From NCBI GenBank assembly GCA_006503535.1, contig QYRS01000001.1:2418001-2482000 (forward strand): a stretch of 64,000 nt of DNA, written 5' to 3'. The notes under the pieces are model-generated. The model worked only from the letters and a program-made list of their open reading frames with translations. It did not search any database and was not told the DNA's origin. The translations under genes and the position numbers were made by a program. Position 1 is the stretch's first letter. The number at the start of each line of letters is the position of its first letter. This document shows positions 57,957-64,000 of this stretch, in pieces. Source of the DNA: Arthrinium phaeospermum (lineage: Eukaryota; Ascomycota; Sordariomycetes; Amphisphaeriales; Apiosporaceae).

Positions 57957-58835
57957 GCAGGTACGGCACGATCATGTTACCTTGATTTCGGCGTTACACA
58001 GAGGAGGAATGGGACACGGACAGTATGATGGCAGGGCTTGGGAGTTCTGAGGGTATATTGCCCGATAAGGGTCATGTTTTGAGTTTTAGAGAACCCGCTG
58101 GGCAAACGAATATCACGCTGATGGATGGACTCTTGCCGGCTTTAGCCATGGTGGCCAAGCCAAGCAAGGTATATTACAAGAATCTGGTCGAAGTGCTGTT
58201 GGAAGATGGGCGATATTCCGGACATAGTCGGCGGGCACGTGTGCTATGGCTATACCAATATTCTTCTTTGTTCCAGGCCGAGGGGTGGTTTCTTTGATAC
58301 ACTAGGCGTTTTGGTGTTTCTATCTATAATTGTTGTGCTGTGGTGATGTTCTCACCATCTCGCCACCATCATTATCATTATGACTTACACGGCCAAATCG
58401 ATCTCCATGGCGGGGTATGCGTTTGTTATCAGACCAGCAGATAGTAAACATGAGAGAACATGTACTTACTGCAAGCTACTGTAAGCTGGGGAGGAGGGGC
58501 TAGCTAGGCCTGGGCTACCCCAATTGTGAACCCCACTTGCCTAGGAAGTGCCCCAAAACCTTAAGCCAAGCGATCGCTACAGGGAACAGGTCACAGGCAG
58601 GCACTTATCGATCTACACGACTGCGGGTAGCCTACCAGATTAATTGGACTGATCAATGTGACGCTATCTTCCACTTTGATCATCGCGTCGCTGGATCGCT
58701 GGACGCGTCGGGGAAGATCGTGAACCACCAATACCATTAATGCCAACCCGCCATTCGATCAACACTTTGTGTCAGTAATTCTACGCCCGACATCTTGGAC
58801 CTGGAGGCTTCGAGTCCTCTATCCAATGATCCAAA
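57957..58835. other. Intergenic region, RING gene to hus1
   Basis: This holds the 3' flank of the RING gene and the hus1 promoter. Nothing coding is supported. The frame at 58537-58740 has no motif. Confidence 0.4.
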
Positions 58836-60155
58836 ATGAGGTTCAAGACCAATTTGAAAAATATCCGCACCTTCTCAAGTACAGTCGCCGCATCCGTGCA
58901 TTGGTGCCAGTTTCTGGCCTGTGGTTGAAAACGAGTCTAATGCAACCCTTCCAGAACTTGTGGCAGCTCTTTCATCCCTTGAGAAGATCGCCTGGCTTCG
59001 CCTCGATGATGAGCATGTACGATTCACCGTGATACCAGATACCGGATCCCAAGTATGGGCGTATGTCACCCCCCTCCCCTTGCTTGCGAAGCATCTGCGC
59101 CCACCTCCTATGATGCATGCATTGCTGACCACTTTGCCCCTTTTCGTACAGTCTCCTACCCATGGAATTCATCTTCGACAATGTCCAATTGCAATCCGCC
59201 GAGGCCCAGAATACGATCAACCTTGAGCTTCCTCTTGTCCCACTGCAACGGGCCCTCAAATCCGCACTCAATGCGACTTCGGCCAGTCTGCGCCTGACGA
59301 AGAAAGACGGCATTCCCATACTTTCCATGACCATTCAAACATCGACCGTCGCTCAGGGCAATCAAGCCGGAGGGCAGGGCTCATACTCTCGTTTTTCGCG
59401 GGGAGACAATAACGGCCCTGGACATGTTGCTGGCGGGTTTGGCGATGACGACGATGGCATTTTCAACATCGAACCTCTGGAGACGCATCTGCACCGCGAG
59501 AGGGAGAAGATCATCACGCAAGACATACCGGTGCGCGTTCTACATCCAGATAATGTCGAGATGATTATGCAACCCAAAGTCCGCGAGCCGGATGTGCATA
59601 TCCAGCTGCCCCCTCTCCTGCAGCTCAAGGCCATCTCGGACCGTTTCACGAAACTCGCCGCGGCATCAACGCGAGCATCCAACTCGGCGGTTGCTACGGC
59701 GGCGGCGTCCAACCCCAAATTGGAGCTGTCGGCCAACATGCACGGGTCCCTGCGTCTGTCTCTGACCACCGACACTCTTGATGTGACCTCGCAGTGGGAT
59801 TCTCTCGAGAACCCGGAACTTGACCCATCACAGTTGCATTGCCCTCTGGAAGAACACCCTTCGACCATATTTCGGGAGGCCGGGCCCGATAAGTGGGCCT
59901 CGGTAAGAGTAGACGGCAAGGACTGGAGTAAGGTCCTCAGCGTCGGCCGGCTCGAGGGACGGGTTATTGCATGCTTCGCAGATGAACATGCCCTGATTCT
60001 GTACGTCTATGTACCGCAGTATGATGATGTACAAGGAGAGGACTGTGTTGTAACAGTAAGTGCTTTTCATTACCTTCTTTTTTACTAGATGAACAGCTTG
60101 TTGTACACGAGGCTGACCAAATATGCAGTATTATGTATCATCATACAGCGCATGA
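58836..60155 (+). CDS. hus1: Hus1, checkpoint clamp (9-1-1) subunit
   Basis: Four exons (58836-58878, 58955-59060, 59152-60055, 60129-60155) give 359 aa. The N-terminus reads [15 protein letters not shown] and continues into [28 protein letters not shown], the characteristic Hus1 opening. [26 protein letters not shown] and [33 protein letters not shown] follow, as in PCNA-like clamp subunits. The C-terminus ends YYVSSYSA, encoded by a 27-nt last exon. With Rad9 and Rad1, Hus1 forms the ring loaded at damaged DNA to activate Mec1/ATR signalling. The region around residues 130-160 (Gly/Asn/Asp-rich) is a likely surface loop. The first exon is only 43 nt, but every junction restores conserved sequence. 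Confidence 0.93.
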
Positions 60156-61777
60156 GCATAATTGCAGATCCGCTTCTTGCGATGTCTTTGCAGGCAGAGA
60201 ACATGTAGATGGGCATGGGGCGGATGGAAACACTGTGGCTATGACATTAGAAATGAATGAGATGGGCCTATTGATAACGAGCACATGACGAAACGATACA
60301 GCATAGAGGCGCCAGTTCATACAAGGCAGATACCTGATTCTCATAAAGAGGGATGAGCAGCTGGATAAAATGTTATATACCCATGATAGAACGAACAGAG
60401 ACAACAGGCCATGTGTCGTTATTTGCTTGAAAAAAAGTTTGCACCGTAGCCACTGCTGAACTGTCCACCAAGGTGCCATGCTTCTAGTGTAAATTCCGAC
60501 GATGGCCTCCTAAAGTCTCGCACTTAGGCAGGTCACAACTGGCCTGTATTCACTACCTCTTCATCCTTCCTTCCCCTACGCAGAGCAATCTGTTAGTTGT
60601 TCCCACCCTTGCATTCAATTTGGGCTTCACTTGCAGCCAGGCTTCTGCTTAAGGGAAGCCCTCTGAGTTTCCTCCTCCATCTGACCATTTTCCTCTTCTC
60701 CATCCTCCAGTTCCGACCTGCCTTGCATTTATTGCGAATCAAGGCAACTTTCCCTCTCCTTCGTTTACGCCTCGAGATAAATTCTCTCATCACCAACATA
60801 AACAAACATATCCCATCCAACTTGGGTTTATTTGTCAATTCATTTAAGGGCTTCTGGTTATTGAAGGTCGCCCACCACACCACCTTCTCCCTTCTATCTC
60901 TCAACCACTCGCTTGGTTCTATCCTTCGTCACCCATTGCACATCGCGAAGCATTGGTTTCCCCCCCCCCCCCCCCCCTCTTCTTCTTTGCACAGGTTTGT
61001 CTTCCGTCTTGCAGTCATCTGCCATTTGCCTTCCTTTCTTAGTGAAGGTAAGTTGCCCATCCACATGTAGGAAACTCCCTCACCTCATCTTACCCTCTCA
61101 TCTTGCCTTCTCATCCCGCCTTCACTTCTCGCCTTTTAAGTGAGAAGGGTCTTCACACGAACTTCAAGCACATAGTGAAGTTACTGCCGACGACCAGCAG
61201 AACGACTCGTTGCAGGCCACAACTGCTTGGCTTTTCACTGCCACTATTCCACCGTCACTTGTATCCCACTGGCCATGATCATCCCAGTCCCAGCTACCTC
61301 AGATCTTGTGAACAACCATGATTGCTCCAATAAATCAGTTTTCTAACATTGCATAACAGGCAGCGTTGCATATAAACATCAACACACCCCACCAGAAGGT
61401 TCAGACTTGTTGCACCCTCACCCAGTCTACTTCTTTTTTTTCTGTTGTTAGGTAAGTCAACAGCAGTACCAAACCTCCCCTCTTGGAGCTGTCCAAACAA
61501 CTCTTGTACATGCCCATGTACCGTGCCAACGGCCAGAGGTTCAGGCTTGTTCATCTTCACCTCACCAACACCAACACCACCATCAGCCCAACTACCTTTT
61601 GTAGACACAAAATTCCTTTCCTTTCCTCCAAGCGGTCTCCCTCCCAACTCAACCTCTTTTTTGGCCTTCATGAATGATAAGAGCCTTACTGACTGACACC
61701 GCCTCAGGAAAGAACAGCGATTCATCCTCCAATAAACAACAACCACCACCTTACATTTGTCACTGCCAAACATCACC
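60156..61777. other. Pyrimidine-rich upstream region of the terminal gene
   Basis: These 1.6 kb are rich in C and T on the + strand and contain an 18-base C run. Good GTAAGT donors at about 61047 and 61451 suggest spliced 5' leader exons for the gene at 61778. No protein-coding gene is recognised. Confidence 0.4.
60960..60977. repeat. C18 homopolymer
   Basis: An uninterrupted run of 18 C lies in the leader or promoter region of the terminal gene. Length is likely unstable or misread. Confidence 0.85.
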
Positions 61778-64000
61778 ATGACCGACGAATTTGGTGACAC
61801 TAGAGATGGTGTCAAAAAACACCCATTGGAGGGTCCGGCCCTCGAGCTTGCTGCCATGATTGTTCATGGTTTCAGTACCGCCAAGGAGTCAAGCCCAGTC
61901 CAGCGCAAGGCATTCGAGGTCATCAACCTCATCATGAATTCGCCCATCGATGCCGCTCATTCTTCTTCCGCCGAGCACGCTGACGCCGCCACCCAAGCCG
62001 GCGAAAAGCAAAGCACCAAGAGTGTTGATGCTCGTCCCGACTTCGGCTCCTTCGAGGAGCTCCCAGCTGCTACTCACGCCAACCGCACCTTCAACGATCT
62101 GACCGAGCCCTTGATCAATAGCTACAAGGAGCAGATCAAGGACCAGCGTGCGCTTATCGAGCATCTGTGCCAGGAGCAGATCACACGCGGCGACCTCAAG
62201 GAGCAGATTCACAAGTTGCACGAGCTTCTTCAGACCGAGCAGGTGGCTATTGAGAAGCTCAACTCGGATCTTCGCGTCTGCCGCGCTCATGCAGGCTTCC
62301 AGGTTGACAAGATAATTGACCTGCGCATGCGAATCCGCCAGGAGATCGCATCCGAGCGCAATGAGATGTACCTGGAGCAGGCTGCGATCCTTGAGAAGGA
62401 TGCCATGGCCCGCATGGCCCAGAACGACGCCTGGAATGATGACATCCAGGACAAGCTTGACCGAGGCGTTGAAGCCTCACAGAGAGCCGACACTTTCCTG
62501 GAAAAGATCCAGCAGCTGAACGACGGTATCCGAAAGTACGAGAAGAGCAAGGGAAATGACCTGTGGTCTGACAATAATGATGAGAGTTCTGAGGCCAGTG
62601 ATAGCTCATTTCGCCCGCCATCCTCGGAGGCTGCCACGCACAGCGTCACCAACGAGGATCGTTCCCCCTACCAGGCCTATGTCGAGGATGAGATGAGTAA
62701 CAGCGACAACTCGCTGGACCAGCGCGACAACAATGCCATGGGATGGGGTGACACTAAAGAGGTCGATTGGGGCTACCGTAACAATTGTTGGCAGTGCGGA
62801 ATCAACGAACAGTGTGCTCGGCATAGAGCTGGCTGGGGTAATGCGTCTGTTACGAGCAGCGATCCTACTCCTTATCGTACCCTCCACGACAACAACGAGC
62901 TTTACAAAGAGCACCGTGACCAAGGTTGGTACAGCGAAAAGGACCCCCAAGAAATCATTGAGCGGAAACAGCGCTGCAATCATTGCGGTGGCGATTGCGT
63001 GAATTGGTGCTCTAGTTGGGGCGTCCAATGTGCTGAGAATGCTTCTGTCTCTGGTGCTACGAGCGACGGCGGCTGGGGCCCAGCCTCCGATGCTAATGAG
63101 AGTTTCGCTTGCAGCGCTCCCCCTTCCGAAGCCGGTCAGGACAGCGTTGAGCCCAGCTACAAGCCCGGCGAGTATATCGATGGAAGAAAGGTGGTCTGCA
63201 TTGATGCCATGGGCAACGCGGTCATGGCGTGTGATTCCGAGACGGATGAAGACCAGGAGGACGAGCCAAAGTTCTTCGAGGGTGCTGAGCTGGCTGCCAA
63301 TGGCCTTCCTAAGGCTTTCATGCAGTACATTGAAAACTACATGATCGCTTTCGATTCGGACTCGCCCAAGGATTGCAACCAGTCATTCACGTATATCTGC
63401 AGTGGTCCTTGGGAAGGTCTCATCATCTTGGGCCCGCATGTCGGAAAGTACGCCCACGGATGCAAGCCTCCCACAGAGGCGCAGATTGTCGAGGGTATAA
63501 CCAGTTCCACGCCCCGAAAGCCCGAGGACCCATTCGTAGGTCCGATCGGCAAGATGACGTCGGATTGCAGTTCCCACGATGGCGTCGAGAAGCAAGATTG
63601 TCCCAAGAACAGCAACGCCTTTGAGCCATATTTCTATGGGGGTTGGGGTGAGGAGTTGGACGATTGTGGGCTGCCCAAGGCCTTCTGGGAGTACGAGCAG
63701 CAACATCCGACCGAATACAAAGTGAACCGCTCAACCTGGGGCGACGAATCTGGCGATGACCATTTCGTATATGTCGCCAATGGGCCTTGGGAAGGTCTGG
63801 TAATCAACGGCCCGCATATGGGAAAGTACCGCGCCGGGTACAGGCCTCCTATCGAAGAGGAGATAAAGGACGCTTGGGGCAATCACTGCTCTAAACACTT
63901 CGTCGACTCTCAAGAAGGCCCCAAGGGTGATAACCAATCTGACCATTCCATCCCTGATGGCCATTTTTGGGGTGAAAAGCCCAGTCAGGTCCTGCAGCCA
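61778..64000 (+). CDS. Unrecognised Trp/Cys-rich protein with an internal repeated module (5' complete, 3' cut by window)
   Basis: From ATG 61778 a single frame stays open for 741 codons to the window end, without stop or intron. I do not recognise the family. Residues 1-100 are mixed. About 115-260 are predicted coiled coil, with long Glu/Gln/Leu-rich helices (LINSYKEQIKDQRALIEHL). Residues 337-349 hold C-x2-C-x5-C-x2-H (CWQCGINEQCARH). Residues 400-411 hold C-x2-C-x3-C-x3-C. Two copies of a module follow at 509-570 and 631-696, sharing GLPKAF, then GPWEGL(I/V)I, GPH(V/M)GKY and PP.E. The sequence is acidic and Trp-rich (GWGDTKEVDWGY). There is no signal peptide. The Cys clusters could bind zinc. 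A cytosolic or nuclear scaffold is a guess only. Antisense frames through it are shadows. Confidence 0.75.
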   Translation, partial: MTDEFGDTRDGVKKHPLEGPALELAAMIVHGFSTAKESSPVQRKAFEVINLIMNSPIDAAHSSSAEHADAATQAGEKQSTKSVDARPDFGSFEELPAATHANRTFNDLTEPLINSYKEQIKDQRALIEHLCQEQITRGDLKEQIHKLHELLQTEQVAIEKLNSDLRVCRAHAGFQVDKIIDLRMRIRQEIASERNEMYLEQAAILEKDAMARMAQNDAWNDDIQDKLDRGVEASQRADTFLEKIQQLNDGIRKYEKSKGNDLWSDNNDESSEASDSSFRPPSSEAATHSVTNEDRSPYQAYVEDEMSNSDNSLDQRDNNAMGWGDTKEVDWGYRNNCWQCGINEQCARHRAGWGNASVTSSDPTPYRTLHDNNELYKEHRDQGWYSEKDPQEIIERKQRCNHCGGDCVNWCSSWGVQCAENASVSGATSDGGWGPASDANESFACSAPPSEAGQDSVEPSYKPGEYIDGRKVVCIDAMGNAVMACDSETDEDQEDEPKFFEGAELAANGLPKAFMQYIENYMIAFDSDSPKDCNQSFTYICSGPWEGLIILGPHVGKYAHGCKPPTEAQIVEGITSSTPRKPEDPFVGPIGKMTSDCSSHDGVEKQDCPKNSNAFEPYFYGGWGEELDDCGLPKAFWEYEQQHPTEYKVNRSTWGDESGDDHFVYVANGPWEGLVINGPHMGKYRAGYRPPIEEEIKDAWGNHCSKHFVDSQEGPKGDNQSDHSIPDGHFWGEKPSQVLQP

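Overview
This window is nuclear DNA of a filamentous ascomycete, most likely a Sordariomycete. Genes are split by short GT-AG introns of about 40-180 nt with CTAAC/CTGAC-like branch sites, coding DNA is GC-rich, and intergenic gaps run 0.5-3.7 kb. The gene set is typical of a plant-biomass-degrading saprotroph: GH71, GH62, AA9, GH92, a peroxisomal alcohol oxidase, a Zn2Cys6 regulator, the formin that drives hyphal growth, and an HCHC-type chromodomain protein. One AT-rich block looks like repeat-induced point mutation (RIP). No tRNA, rRNA, intact transposon, CRISPR or plasmid feature was found.

Layout. 0-8 kb: the last 38 codons of a Cys-containing protein (+), an ankyrin-repeat protein (-), then an NDH-2-like flavoprotein (-) divergent from a Zn2Cys6 regulator (+), followed by the decayed 3' end of an NAD-dependent epimerase/reductase gene. 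8.5-21 kb: four enzymes on the + strand, namely secreted GH71 alpha-1,3-glucanase, alcohol oxidase with 13 exons and a C-terminal ARL, an O-methyltransferase, and secreted GH62 arabinofuranosidase. 21.5-22.6 kb: the AT-rich RIP-like relic. 23-30 kb: a protein with a diverged ubiquitin-like domain (+), an ELO fatty-acid elongase (-), and cytochrome c oxidase subunit VI (+). 31.8-36.3 kb: a chromodomain plus HDA2/3-domain protein (-), resembling Neurospora CDP-2. 37.9-45.3 kb: an AA9 LPMO (-), a gene-poor 3.7 kb stretch, and a heavily frame-broken GH92 mannosidase (+). 46-51.5 kb: a Bni1/SepA formin (-). 54-64 kb (+): a small membrane protein, a RING protein, the checkpoint clamp subunit Hus1, and a long open frame running off the end that encodes a Trp/Cys-rich repeat protein I do not recognise.

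Two observations deserve most attention. First, the terminal open frame (from 61778) carries two Cys clusters and two copies of a roughly 62-66 residue module built around GLPKAF and GPWEGL..GPH.GKY; I cannot assign it to any family. Second, every gene between about 36.0 and 50.2 kb has single-base-scale frame breaks, many in C/G or A/T runs, while genes outside this interval read cleanly. One of the broken genes is the hyphal formin, so local assembly errors are the simplest explanation, though real decay of GH92 or AA9 remains possible. Exon joins were made by eye from splice signals, frame and family conservation, so exact ends carry that uncertainty.
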